A stretch of DNA of 40,681 bases from Rubrobacteraceae bacterium (GCA_030448125.1 JAUJNO010000018.1:1-40681), one strand, 5' to 3'. Positions 24,706 through 32,025 are shown, counted from the first letter of the stretch. The notes: generated by a model from the sequence alone, not told the origin. Made by a program: numbers and translations.

Positions 24706-24879
24706 ACCAACCCTCCGCCCGGAGTCTCCGACACAGCCCGACGAACCACATTATGCGGCAACCTCTCCCCCGTCACCGAGGCCGCGCGTGGCTCCCACGG
24801 CGAGCCTTACTCGACCGCTCATTGTTGCCCCGCGTACAACACTGCGGGGAGCAAATCTACGAGGCTCTATCGGCGCTCC

Positions 24880-25515
24880 TCAGTCGTCCCCGCCCCCGAA
24901 GTCTCCCTCGAACACGTCGTCGACGCCGAGGTCCATCTCAGGGCCTTCGAAGTCGAAGAAGCCGTGGCCGCGGCGGCTACGATGATGGCCGCCGAAGAGG
25001 CCGTGGCTGCGGTGGCCGCCGCCCAGCATGCGCGAGACGCCGTAGGCCGCGATGCCGCCGAGGACCCCCTTCGCGAGCGGGCTGCTCATCAGACCGCCGG
25101 ACTGCGCGCTGCCGTGCGCGCTGCCGTGCCCCGCGCCGTGTCCGCCTCCGCCGAAGATCTGGTTCAGCAGATCCGGCTTCTGCTGGTGGAGTTGGGTCGT
25201 GGTGCGCGCCAGGTACTCGGGGTCCTGCAGGCGGTCGTCTATGCCGTCCTTGTTCACGTCCGGGAAGTCGAGGTTCTGCTGCTGGGCAGATTGGATCAAC
25301 TGCTGCCCGAGCTGCGCTCGCTGCTGGGGCGTCATCTGCGAAAAGACGTCCTGGGCCGACTGCTGGTAGACGTCGGAGGGAAGGTTCGGGGCGACCTGCT
25401 CGTAGCGCGCCGCCGCCTCCTGGCCCGAGACCGCCCGCGGCCCCTGCTGGTAGCGATCCACGAAGTCCTTGTGCTCCTGCTCCGAACCACCAAACAACCT
25501 TCTTGCGAAATCCAT
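24880..25515 (-). CDS. Gly/His-rich protein with an EF-hand-like loop
   Basis: A 211-residue protein of no named family. The N-terminal half is helical and Gln-rich (LFGGSEQEHKDFVDRYQQ, QQRAQLGQQLIQSAQQQ). The middle has DVNKDGIDDRLQ, a D-x-N-x-D-G loop like a calcium-binding site. The C-terminal part is Gly/His-rich (GGGGHGAGHGSAHG), has a hydrophobic stretch (LAKGVLGGIAAYGVSRML), and ends very acidic (DDVFEGDFGGGDD). Similar proteins occur in several environmental phyla (family knowledge, no role known). It starts at ATG 25515. Confidence 0.75.
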   Translation of the reverse strand: MDFARRLFGGSEQEHKDFVDRYQQGPRAVSGQEAAARYEQVAPNLPSDVYQQSAQDVFSQMTPQQRAQLGQQLIQSAQQQNLDFPDVNKDGIDDRLQDPEYLARTTTQLHQQKPDLLNQIFGGGGHGAGHGSAHGSAQSGGLMSSPLAKGVLGGIAAYGVSRMLGGGHRSHGLFGGHHRSRRGHGFFDFEGPEMDLGVDDVFEGDFGGGDD

Positions 25516-25661
25516 TCCTCAATCTCCCGGTCTCGTCTTCGTTTTCGGCGCTTACCCTGACAAGATACGGTGCAAACCCACCCCCGGTTTCCGAGAGACA
25601 GGCACGAACCACTTCGTCCGGTACGAGATTGGCTACCTCACCCCTAAGGAATGCGTCCGCT

Positions 25662-26261
25662 CTACGCCAGGGAACGGAGCCGGATGGCCGTCGCCAGCAA
25701 CCACGAGACCCAGACCGCGACGAAGACCCGCTCCGACACCCCGAAGACCTCGTCGCCCAGGAGAGGTATCAGGCAGAAGGCCGCGACGGCGACGATGGCC
25801 CAGACGAGCGTGGGCAGCGCAAACGACCGCCAGCGCGCGTCGCCTCGGAACCGCCGGGCAAAGAGGAACATCACGACCAGGATGAGCAGGAAAGATGTCA
25901 ACGCGACGGCGAAGTGGGCCACGGACTCGGCCCCGCCCGGTTCTGTCTGGAGGGCGCCCAGGAGAAACCAGAGGACGCTGGCGACGGCGAGCAGCAGCGG
26001 GGCGGCCACGGTGTTGTGTACCGCCCGGTACAGGCCGAAAGCGAGTGCGAGGCTGCCGACGCCGAAGGCGAAGAAGGCGACGTTCATGAGCGCCCCGAAG
26101 CGACCGAGCGCCAGCGCGCTGATCGACTGTACGACCGGGTCGTACACGTCCGCGGTCAGGATGGGCAGGGCGACGACGGTCACCATCCAGTAGACGAAGC
26201 AGATGATCGCCAACGTCGCCGCCGACCGAAGCCGTGCCGATTGCCCGTCACCACTACTCAA
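25662..26261 (-). CDS. DUF998 family membrane protein
   Basis: A protein of about 199 residues with six membrane segments (for example LAIICFVYWMVTVVALPIL, GVGSLALAFGLYRAV, FLLILVVMFLFARRF). It has the DUF998 pattern, including SISALALGRFGALMNVAFF. The function is unknown. No ATG or GTG fits; a TTG at 26261 gives MSSGDGQSARL and overlaps the stop of the GNAT fragment, suggesting coupling. A longer frame is open upstream but is the shadow of that fragment. Confidence 0.8.
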   Translation of the reverse strand: MSSGDGQSARLRSAATLAIICFVYWMVTVVALPILTADVYDPVVQSISALALGRFGALMNVAFFAFGVGSLALAFGLYRAVHNTVAAPLLLAVASVLWFLLGALQTEPGGAESVAHFAVALTSFLLILVVMFLFARRFRGDARWRSFALPTLVWAIVAVAAFCLIPLLGDEVFGVSERVFVAVWVSWLLATAIRLRSLA

Positions 26262-26550
26262 ACGACCCCGCACAGCGCCGCTCCGGCCGGGTCCTCGGCT
26301 TACCACGCTTGTCTCTTGACGGTTCGGGCGACAACACCCGTCCGTCGACTTCGGCCACAACCGAGTAGACGTCGCCGCGCGAGAGCAGGAACGATACCAG
26401 CTCCACCGTGACCTTCGAGTTGGGAAAGTCGGGCGGAAAGTTGTGCTGGTCGGAGATCGCCTTGAACGCTTCGTAGCAGATCGAGCCACAGGTCTCGGCA
26501 TCGTCGACTCTACCGTCCCGCAACCTGACTTCCACGAACACACCCTCCAT
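26254..26550 (-). pseudogene. Truncated GNAT-family N-acetyltransferase
   Basis: A 98-residue frame holding only the N-terminal part of an acetyltransferase: VRLRDGRVDDAETCGSICYE (strand and helix 1), then HNFPPDFPNSKVTVELVSF and YSVVAEVDGRVL. The acetyl-CoA-binding motif that should follow is replaced by KPRTRPERRCAGSFE. The rest of the gene has been lost, with DUF998 now directly downstream. It is probably inactive. Confidence 0.7.
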
Positions 26551-26851
26551 TCTATAGATTTGCCCGGAAGTGACCCCGGCGGATCGCTCCTACCCCAAAG
26601 ACTATCCTCGGGGATGCACCTTGAGTATGGGGAATTCGTCCTACACGAACATGAGCGTTTGTCCTGTTTTGTCCCGACCTTTCCCAACCGGCGCTTACGT
26701 ACGACTTCGTGCAGTGGAACTAGAGCCTGTCTGATAAATACGCTGGGAGGCCGACCCCTCCGGAATGCGGGCCGCGCGTCGCTCGGAAGAATGGTGTACG
26801 ACCGGCGTTCTCGTCCGCCTCTTTGGCCCCCGTCCTCTCCGTTTCGGGTTT
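26551..26851. other. Intergenic region, possible insertion-sequence remnant
   Basis: About 300 bases without a recognised gene. AGAGCCTGTCTGATAAATAC near 26720-26740 resembles terminal sequences of some IS5-group elements, but no partner end or transposase is seen. Confidence 0.3.
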
Positions 26852-26926
26852 ACTGCGCCCTGGGCGCGGCCGAGTATAAGACGCATAGGGTGTAGCGGAT
26901 CGCCACGAAGGGTAATGAGCCTTCGC
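26852..26926 (+). repeat. 75-bp direct repeat, copy 1
   Basis: Identical to 27005-27079 except for one base (C versus T at offset 31). Each unit can form two hairpins: GCGCCC-T-GGGCGC, and CGAAGG-GTAATGAG-CCTTCG near its end. The copies are 153 bases apart, start to start. The function is unknown; it could be a structured RNA or a small mobile repeat. Confidence 0.85.
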
Positions 26927-27004
26927 GAGAGAAACTCAAGAGGATCCGGAGGCAACAGATGTCTACCCCGAAGCGGAAACCCCCGACTTGACCTCCCTTG
27001 GCTC

Positions 27005-27079
27005 ACTGCGCCCTGGGCGCGGCCGAGTATAAGATGCATAGGGTGTAGCGGATCGCCACGAAGGGTAATGAGCCTTCGC
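27005..27079 (+). repeat. 75-bp direct repeat, copy 2
   Basis: The second copy ends 35 bases before the first conserved residue of the redoxin-like gene. Its TAG at 27046-27048 is the in-frame stop that limits the 5' end of that gene. Confidence 0.85.
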
Positions 27080-27114
27080 CTAGCCCGCTAGGGAATCAGC
27101 GGCAGCTAAATGAG

Positions 27115-27936
27115 TACAACTATGAGCACTTCCGGCCCAAGCACCTGCTCGCCGATCTTTGGAAGACTATACGGGGTGAGGGACTGCAGCCCGGCTCCGA
27201 GGCCCCTGACTTCGAGCTCGAGTCGACCGAGGGCGATCGGGTCCGCCTGAGTTCGCTGCGCGGCCAACCCGTGGTGTTGCGCTTCGGCAGCTTCACCTGA
27301 CCGCTAACCACCGGCGCGGTCGCGCCGATGAAAAAGCTCCACGAGCGGTACGGTGATCGGGTGCGGTTCGTCGACGTCGCCATCCGGCAGGCGCACCCTG
27401 GGGAGGAGCGCGGTCCATATCGTAGCTACGAGGAGAAGCTGGAGGGCGCCCGGGAGGGCAAGCGCGAGGAGGGGATCCCCTGGACCGTGCTGGTCGACGA
27501 CTATGCGGGGACGGCGCACCGGGCCTACAGCCGCGAGATGACCGACCCTGTCTTCCTGATCGGCTCAGACGGACGCGTGGCCTTCTACCTTATGTGGGCG
27601 CACGCTCCGACGCTGAAGAAGGTCATCGAAGAGCTACTGGAACGGGGCGGGCGAGGAGTAGTGGACGGCGGGATCGACCGGATGGTTCACCTCTTTGTCT
27701 CGTTCGTAAACGGCTACCATGGCCTCAGACGAGGCGGACAGCGGGCGGTGCGCGAGTACAACACCGGGGCCTTCGGGGCGGGGGTACTGACCTTCCTCGG
27801 GAGCAAGGCCAAGCCCTTGCTGGCGCCGCTCGCGTTACGGACCGAGCCGCTGCCTGTGGCGGCGAGGCTGGCCCTGCTCGGAGGTTTGGCCACGACCGCC
27901 GCGTTAAGCGCGTGGTCCCTGCGCCGCCACGGTTAG
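27115..27936 (+). CDS. Deiodinase/redoxin-like protein with in-frame TGA at the catalytic cysteine (putative selenoprotein)
   Basis: The frame reads YNYEHFRPKHLL, then a thioredoxin-fold start GSEAPDFELESTEGDRVRLS, LRGQPVVLRFGSFT, and TGA (27298-27300). It continues PLTTGAVAPMKKLHERYG, FVDVAIRQAHPGE, IPWTVLVDDYAGTAHRAY and PVFLIGSDGRVAFY, ending at 27936. The TGA sits exactly where deiodinase-like proteins carry Cys or Sec (GSxT-Cys/Sec-P). A 6-bp hairpin with a GGTC loop follows at the spacing of a bacterial SECIS. No canonical in-frame start exists between the TAG at 27046 and the TGA; ATG at 27110 is out of frame by one base. It is either a selenoprotein with a start problem or a decayed gene. 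The C-terminal 75 residues are an uncharacterised tail. Confidence 0.6.
27312..27327 (+). promoter_or_regulatory. Candidate bacterial SECIS hairpin
   Basis: CGGCGC (27312-27317) pairs perfectly with GCGCCG (27322-27327) around the loop GGTC. The first loop G is 18 bases after the TGA. Known bacterial SECIS elements have a short stem and a G among the first loop bases at about this distance. GC-rich coding DNA can form such hairpins by chance. Confidence 0.5.
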
Positions 27937-27946
27937 GTTTCTCTCT

Positions 27947-28371
27947 ATAGAGCTGCTGCTCAAACTCATCTCCACGGCCACCTTGGGCGCTTTGGACGTG
28001 TGGGTCGGGATCTTCGCCGGCGTGGCCTTGGGGCTTCCCCCACTTTGAGCGGCGCGGTCAGCATAGTGAGTGCCGTCGCGGGGGTAACGCTCGTGGTCGT
28101 AGCCGGCGGACGGCTGCAGCACCTAGTCTACGGCAGCCGCAGGCTCGCCAAGCGCCGCGAGCGCGTAGAGAGCGCCTGGAAGCGCTACGGAATCCCGGGC
28201 TTGGCCTTGCAAGCCCCGCTGCTTACGGGGCCACTCCTGGCGACCATCTTGGCCTTAGGCCTCGGGGCTCCGCCACGTCCCCTCCTGTACTGGATGCTCG
28301 CCAGCATAGTACTCTGGGGAGCGGCCCTCACCGGAGCCGCGGCTTTGGGCCTCTCCATATTCTACGACTAA
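27947..28371 (+). pseudogene. Small multidrug export protein-like membrane protein, frameshifted
   Basis: One frame gives ELLLKLISTATLGALDVWVG and IFAGVALGLPPL, then stops. The next frame continues LSGAVSIVSAVAGVTLVVVA, a charged loop (YGSRRLAKRRERVES), and KRYGIPGLALQAPLLTGP with more membrane segments, ending at 28371. One added C in the run at 28037-28041 would restore a single protein of about 140 residues, resembling the Sm_multidrug_ex family. No ATG/GTG/TTG suits the first part; ATA at 27947 precedes it. It directly follows the redoxin-like gene. Confidence 0.65.
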
Positions 28372-28376
28372 GAGCT

Positions 28377-28478
28377 TCCGCCAATAGGCTGGCAACTTTT
28401 CATACTTGGCAACTCTCAGAGTGATTCAACAGCCTTCTCATCGCTCCTTGACACATACGCTACTCGCCTATTGGCGGA
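28377..28478. repeat. Long-range 13-bp inverted repeat
   Basis: TCCGCCAATAGGC (28377-28389) and GCCTATTGGCGGA (28466-28478) are perfect inverted copies 76 bases apart. A TTGACA hexamer (28448-28453) lies between them. They could delimit a small excised or inserted element or form a large stem. The following 100 bases contain further self-complementary segments (TGCAACC with GGTTGCA; GGGAA with TTCCC), suggesting a structured leader before the LOV gene. Confidence 0.6.
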
Positions 28479-28619
28479 GCCTCTAAGTTGTTGATTATCG
28501 CTGCAACCGTAGCCGTCAAGGGCGAAGCGACCTGGGGCTGCTACGCCATGGATCAGACGCCAGGGAAAGTTCCCGAGATAGGGGTTGCATGAGTCTAACC
28601 CAGGTTCAGCGGCATCCGG

Positions 28620-28625
28620 TATACT
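28620..28625 (+). promoter_or_regulatory. Probable -10 box for the LOV-GGDEF-EAL gene (leaderless)
   Basis: TATACT is followed by 6 bases and then ATG at 28632, so transcription would begin at the start codon. No Shine-Dalgarno sequence precedes this ATG. The -35 region is weak. Confidence 0.5.
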
Positions 28626-28631
28626 GCCAAG

Positions 28632-30476
28632 ATGCCCAAGAAAGCAAACGGCGAACGTGGGCGGGCCGAGCAGGAGCTGTACCTAAGAGATCGGGCCATC
28701 GCCGCCAGCAGCAACGGCATCGTTATCAGCGATCCGAACCAACCAGACAACCCACTGATCTACGTCAACCGCAGCTTCGAGCTCATGACCGGCTACTCCG
28801 CCGAGGAGTTACTCGGCCACAACTGCCGGTTACTGCAGGGCTCCGACAGGGACCAGCCGGCCCTGGACGAAGTGCGCGCCGCCATCCGAGAGGAGCGGGA
28901 CTGCGAGGTTCTCCTGCGCAACTATCGTAAGGACGGCACGCTGTTCTGGAACGAGCTCAGGCTCTCCCCCGTACACGACGAGCGTGGGCAACTCGTCAAC
29001 TTCGTCGGGGTACAGAACGACGTCACCGAGCGCAAGCAGGCCGAGGAGGAGCTGCAACGTGCTCACGACGAGTTGGAGGATAGGGTACGACAGCGGACCG
29101 CACGGCTCGCGGAGGCCAACGCCCAGTTGCAGCGGGAGATCGCCGAGCGGCGGGAGCTCGAGGAGCAGCTAACGCACCAAGCGTTCCACGACCCCTTGAC
29201 CGGGTTGCCGAACCGGACGCTGTTCTTAGACCATCTCGATCTCGCCTTAGAGCGTGCCGGAAGGCGGGAAGGCGAGGTCGCGGTGCTGTTCATGGACCTG
29301 GACGACTTCAAGGTCATCAACGACTCCTTGGGCCACGAGGTGGGGGATCAGGTGCTGCTGGCGGTCGCCGAGCGCTTGGAGAACAGCATGCTAGCCGAAG
29401 AGACGCTCGCCCGCTTCGGCGGGGACGAGTTCACCGTCCTGCTCGAAGACGTCGCAAGCCCGAGCGACGCGGCGCGGGTGGCGGAGCGGATCGAAGAGGC
29501 GCTGCGGGCACCCTTCGTCCTGAGGGGGCGCGATAGATTCGTCACCACCAGCGTGGGGATCGCCCTCGGCGGGCAAGGCGAGGAGCGTCCGGGCGACCTG
29601 CTGCGTAACGCGGACCTGGCCATGTACCAAGCTAAGGCGAAGGGCAAGAACCGCCACGCGGTGTTTGAGCCGGGCATGGACGACCGCGCCTTAGAGCGCC
29701 TGGAGCTGGAGAGCGACCTCCGTCGCGCTTTGGAGAGGGAGGAGTTCAGGCTCCACTACCAGCCCAAGGTGTCGCTGGGGTCCGGCGAAATCGTCGCCAT
29801 GGAAGCGCTGGTCAGGTGGGAGCACCCAGCGCGGGGCTTGGTGTCCCCCGCACAGTTCGTACCGGTCGCGGAGGAGATCGACCTGATCCTTCCCATAGGA
29901 CGGTGGGTGCTCAAGGAGGCCTGCCGCCAGGCGCGTCGGTGGCACGATCGGTTCCAGGGTAGACCACCGCTGAAGGTGTGCGTGAACCTCTCGGCCAAGC
30001 AGTTCCAGCATTACGCCCTGGTCGAGGAAGTCGAGGCGGCTTTGCGAGAGACCGGCCTGGACCCGGCCAGCCTAGATCTGGAGATCACCGAGAGCGTCGT
30101 GATGGAGGACGCGCCTGCCACCCTTGCTACGTTGCAAGAGATCAAGGGCCTGGGCGTGAACCTCGCCATAGACGACTTCGGGACCGGCTACTCCTCGCTC
30201 TCCTACCTCAGACGCTTCCCGGTCGACTTCCTGAAGGTAGACCGTTCGATAATCGAGGGTCTCGGCGAAGACCCCAAGAACGAGGTGCTCTTATCGGCGG
30301 TGGTGACCCTCGCGCACGCCCTGGACGAGCGGGTGATAGCCGAGGGCGTGGAGACCGAAGGGCAGCTCGCCCGTTTGCGGGAGATCGGGTGCGACTTCGC
30401 CCAAGGCTACCACTTCGCCAAGCCCCTCCCGAGCGAAGCGGCCGGCGCGTTGCTTGCGGAGCACCCCCGCTGGTAG
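28632..30476 (+). CDS. LOV-GGDEF-EAL protein: blue-light-regulated c-di-GMP enzyme
   Basis: A 614-residue cytosolic protein. Residues about 17-135 form a LOV-type PAS domain with GHNCRLLQG, where C65 is the flavin-adduct cysteine. N97 (RNYRKDG), N107 (FWNEL) and Q128 (FVGVQNDVTE) sit at flavin-contact positions. A coiled coil (about 135-185, ERKQAEEELQRAHDELEDRV) links to a GGDEF domain with intact RFGGDEF (263-267). The EAL domain keeps EALVRW (391-393), NLSAKQF, LEITES, DDFGTGYSS, LKVDRSII, AEGVE and QGYHFAKPLP. Both cyclase and phosphodiesterase sites look complete, so light may set the balance (inference). It is intact although neighbouring genes are decayed. Confidence 0.95.
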   Translation: MPKKANGERGRAEQELYLRDRAIAASSNGIVISDPNQPDNPLIYVNRSFELMTGYSAEELLGHNCRLLQGSDRDQPALDEVRAAIREERDCEVLLRNYRKDGTLFWNELRLSPVHDERGQLVNFVGVQNDVTERKQAEEELQRAHDELEDRVRQRTARLAEANAQLQREIAERRELEEQLTHQAFHDPLTGLPNRTLFLDHLDLALERAGRREGEVAVLFMDLDDFKVINDSLGHEVGDQVLLAVAERLENSMLAEETLARFGGDEFTVLLEDVASPSDAARVAERIEEALRAPFVLRGRDRFVTTSVGIALGGQGEERPGDLLRNADLAMYQAKAKGKNRHAVFEPGMDDRALERLELESDLRRALEREEFRLHYQPKVSLGSGEIVAMEALVRWEHPARGLVSPAQFVPVAEEIDLILPIGRWVLKEACRQARRWHDRFQGRPPLKVCVNLSAKQFQHYALVEEVEAALRETGLDPASLDLEITESVVMEDAPATLATLQEIKGLGVNLAIDDFGTGYSSLSYLRRFPVDFLKVDRSIIEGLGEDPKNEVLLSAVVTLAHALDERVIAEGVETEGQLARLREIGCDFAQGYHFAKPLPSEAAGALLAEHPRW

Positions 30477-30938
30477 GCTAATCACCTTCACGAGCTCTCC
30501 TCCGGCTGCGGCCTCGGGCCGAGTGGCTGCATAAGACTTAAAGAGTCCAAGAAGGTCCAGGACGAGGAGATCCTGCCGTCCCCCGATAGCTATAGTGCCT
30601 GACTCTACGTCGATCGTTTCTATCAGACCTTCCCCTTTAAGGTACCTGGCAATGCTCTGGAATTCGTTGAAGTCCTCTTCCTTGTCAAAGTTAAGGCCAA
30701 GCTTGCTTAGAAAGGCGGTCATATCCGCAAGTTGCTGACCTTCAAAGCCGTCGACCACGTCGTACAGCGCGTCCATAAACTGGAGCCGTTGGGCTCTCTT
30801 CTCCTCCACTGAATTCACTACAAGCCTTTCTCTCAGAGACTGCCGTGCTTCAGCCCGCTCCAGGTTGAGCGCGAGCAGGTTCTTCAACGCCTCCCCGTCG
30901 GGTTGGTCCGGCGCTCACCAGTAGGCCGCGAAGATTTT
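30291..30938 (-). pseudogene. Remnant: DNA-methyltransferase tail joined to an unknown helical segment
   Basis: On the minus strand near 30938 the frame reads KIFAAYW, TGA, APDQPDGEALKNLLALNLER. This matches the end of large DNA methyltransferases and parallels the tail at 31487-31758. It continues without a break into RLQFMDALYDVVDGFEGQQL and FQSIARYLKGEGLIETIDVE, a helical, winged-helix-like stretch of unknown family, and stays open to 30291 inside the LOV gene on the opposite strand. That overlap and the internal stop argue that the 3' end is not native. Confidence 0.5.
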
Positions 30939-30940
30939 TG

Positions 30941-31204
30941 TTATGGCGAGGTCGTCGTACTCTTTTCGGCTTTGGCAGCCACCGGCACGCGCTGGAACTC
31001 GATCTGATCCAGGGCCAGCCGTTTACCGGCGCCGGAGTAGATCTCGATTCCGTAGAGTTCGCCCGCGTCGTCGCGGTGCAGCACCATGCTTCCGGGATCC
31101 GGGTCAGGCAGGTCCTCCCCGGCGATAATCCCCACCGTGTCCGGTCCACGCTCGCGCAGCCAGATCACCGCCGAGTCCGTCTCCTCGTAATAGGTTATCC
31201 GCAT
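30941..31204 (-). CDS. DUF2283 family protein
   Basis: An 87-residue protein starting MRITYYEETDSAVIWLRE, followed by IIAGEDLPDPDPGSMVLHRD and ELYGIEIYSGAGKRL. This is the DUF2283 beta-rich pattern. DUF2283 proteins are small and commonly encoded next to another small gene in toxin-antitoxin-like pairs (general observation). Here it starts 4 bases after the stop of the 31209-31490 gene, so the two are cotranscribed. The role is unproven. Confidence 0.8.
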   Translation of the reverse strand: MRITYYEETDSAVIWLRERGPDTVGIIAGEDLPDPDPGSMVLHRDDAGELYGIEIYSGAGKRLALDQIEFQRVPVAAKAEKSTTTSP

Positions 31205-31208
31205 GGTT

Positions 31209-31490
31209 TCACCTTTCCTCTTGCCTCATCCACCGCGCGAAGTTCCGGTCCGGGTGCGCGGTTATCAGCAAGTCTCGCTCCTGGTTCGTCACCACTCGGA
31301 GCCAATAGCCCTCGGGCGGTCGCACCTCCGGCGCGAAGCCCCAAATGCTCCAGATCCGCTTGTCCTCATCCCATCGAGTATACCGGGCATCCCCGACAAT
31401 ACTCACGCAGCGCTCGTAAGTGATCCCTTCGCGGTCAGGCAGCCTGTTCGGCCCTACCACGTCGCTCTGGAAGTGATCCGTCGTCCTCAT
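31209..31490 (-). CDS. Small protein paired with DUF2283 (DUF4258-like, possible toxin)
   Basis: A 93-residue protein from the ATG at 31490. It contains GPNRLPDREGITYERCVSIV, WSIWGFAPE, YWLRVVTNQERDLLITAHPD and RNFARW. The pattern (WG, LRVV, T-AHPDR) resembles small DUF4258-like proteins found beside DUF2283 genes (recognition, not certain). Its ATG overlaps the stop of the methyltransferase-tail gene as ATGA, and DUF2283 follows after 4 bases, so three small genes form one coupled unit. Confidence 0.7.
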   Translation of the reverse strand: MRTTDHFQSDVVGPNRLPDREGITYERCVSIVGDARYTRWDEDKRIWSIWGFAPEVRPPEGYWLRVVTNQERDLLITAHPDRNFARWMRQEER

Positions 31491-31758
31491 CCATCCGGTT
31501 TGCTGCTCGCGGACCGCTCCAGGTTCAGCGCGAGCAGGTTCTTCAAAACCTCCTCGTCCGCCAGGTCGGCAGGCCACTCGTAGGCAGCAAAGACCGCCGC
31601 ATCGAGCCGGGCGTGGGCGTTCGCAAGCCAGGTAGGACGGGCGTTGTACAGGTTCGTGAGCGTGCGCTTCTTGAGCTCCGCCTCGCTCGCCCCTCGGGGT
31701 TCAGCCAGTTGCGGCGCAGCTCGTCCAGGCGCTTCGCGGCGGCGGTCTTCACTGTCAC
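31487..31758 (-). pseudogene. C-terminal fragment of a DNA methyltransferase, frameshifted
   Basis: From the GTG at 31758 it reads AAAKRLDELRRNWLNPEG. After a one-base shift at the G4 run 31690-31693 it continues ASEAELKKRTLTNLYNARP, TWLANAHARLDAAVFAAYEW, DEEVLKNLLALNLER and ends SSKPDG. This is the conserved tail of class I SAM-dependent DNA methyltransferases of restriction or related systems; the catalytic part is absent. Adding one G gives an intact mini-protein of about 90 residues. It overlaps the next gene as ATGA, so it may be expressed as a stand-alone tail. Confidence 0.7.
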
Positions 31759-31782
31759 TACCAGGCTATATAATCCGGGAGT
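31759..31782. promoter_or_regulatory. Compact divergent promoter between the methyltransferase tail and hicB
   Basis: Only 24 bases separate two divergent starts. TATATAAT (31767-31774) supplies TATAAT for the plus strand, 8 bases before ATG 31783, and TATATA for the minus strand, 8 bases before GTG 31758. Both genes would have almost leaderless mRNAs and would compete for one site. Confidence 0.6.
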
Positions 31783-32025
31783 ATGTTGATGGCCGATTAC
31801 ATAGAAGCCGCCATGCGTGAAGCGAGGTACGAAGTACTCGAAGACGGCACCTGGTACGCGGAGAGCCCCGAGCTCAAAGGCGTCTGGTCCGATGCCGACA
31901 CCCGCGAGCAGAGCCGGAAGGAACTCGAAGAAGTTCTCGAAGAGTGGATCTACCTGCGGCTCTCCAGGAACCTGCCGGTACCTCCCATGGGCGGTGTCGT
32001 TATCAAGGCGCCTTCCACGGCCTGA
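31783..32025 (+). CDS. hicB: HicB-like antitoxin
   Basis: An 80-residue protein with the partly RNase-H-like HicB core: YIEAAMREARYEVLEDGTWY, AESPELKGVWSDADTREQ and KELEEVLEEWIYLRL. HicB neutralises the HicA mRNA interferase. Its TGA overlaps the HicA ATG (TGATG), so the pair is coupled, with hicB first. ATG at 31783 or 31789 could be the start. HicA is broken, so this antitoxin may have no partner. Confidence 0.85.
   Translation: MLMADYIEAAMREARYEVLEDGTWYAESPELKGVWSDADTREQSRKELEEVLEEWIYLRLSRNLPVPPMGGVVIKAPSTA

Noticed and set aside
24753..26411. 552-codon plus-strand frame
   Set aside because: Arg/Pro/Ser-rich shadow spanning several minus-strand genes.
26695..27039. 114-codon minus-strand frame over the direct repeat
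   Set aside because: It simply translates the repeat twice, with no ribosome site and no natural protein features.
26852..27079. CRISPR array
   Set aside because: Only two 75-bp repeats with a 78-bp gap, no further units and no cas genes.
27328..27936. Redoxin gene starting at ATG 27328
   Set aside because: That start would remove the first strands and the active site of the thioredoxin fold; clear homology lies upstream through the TGA.
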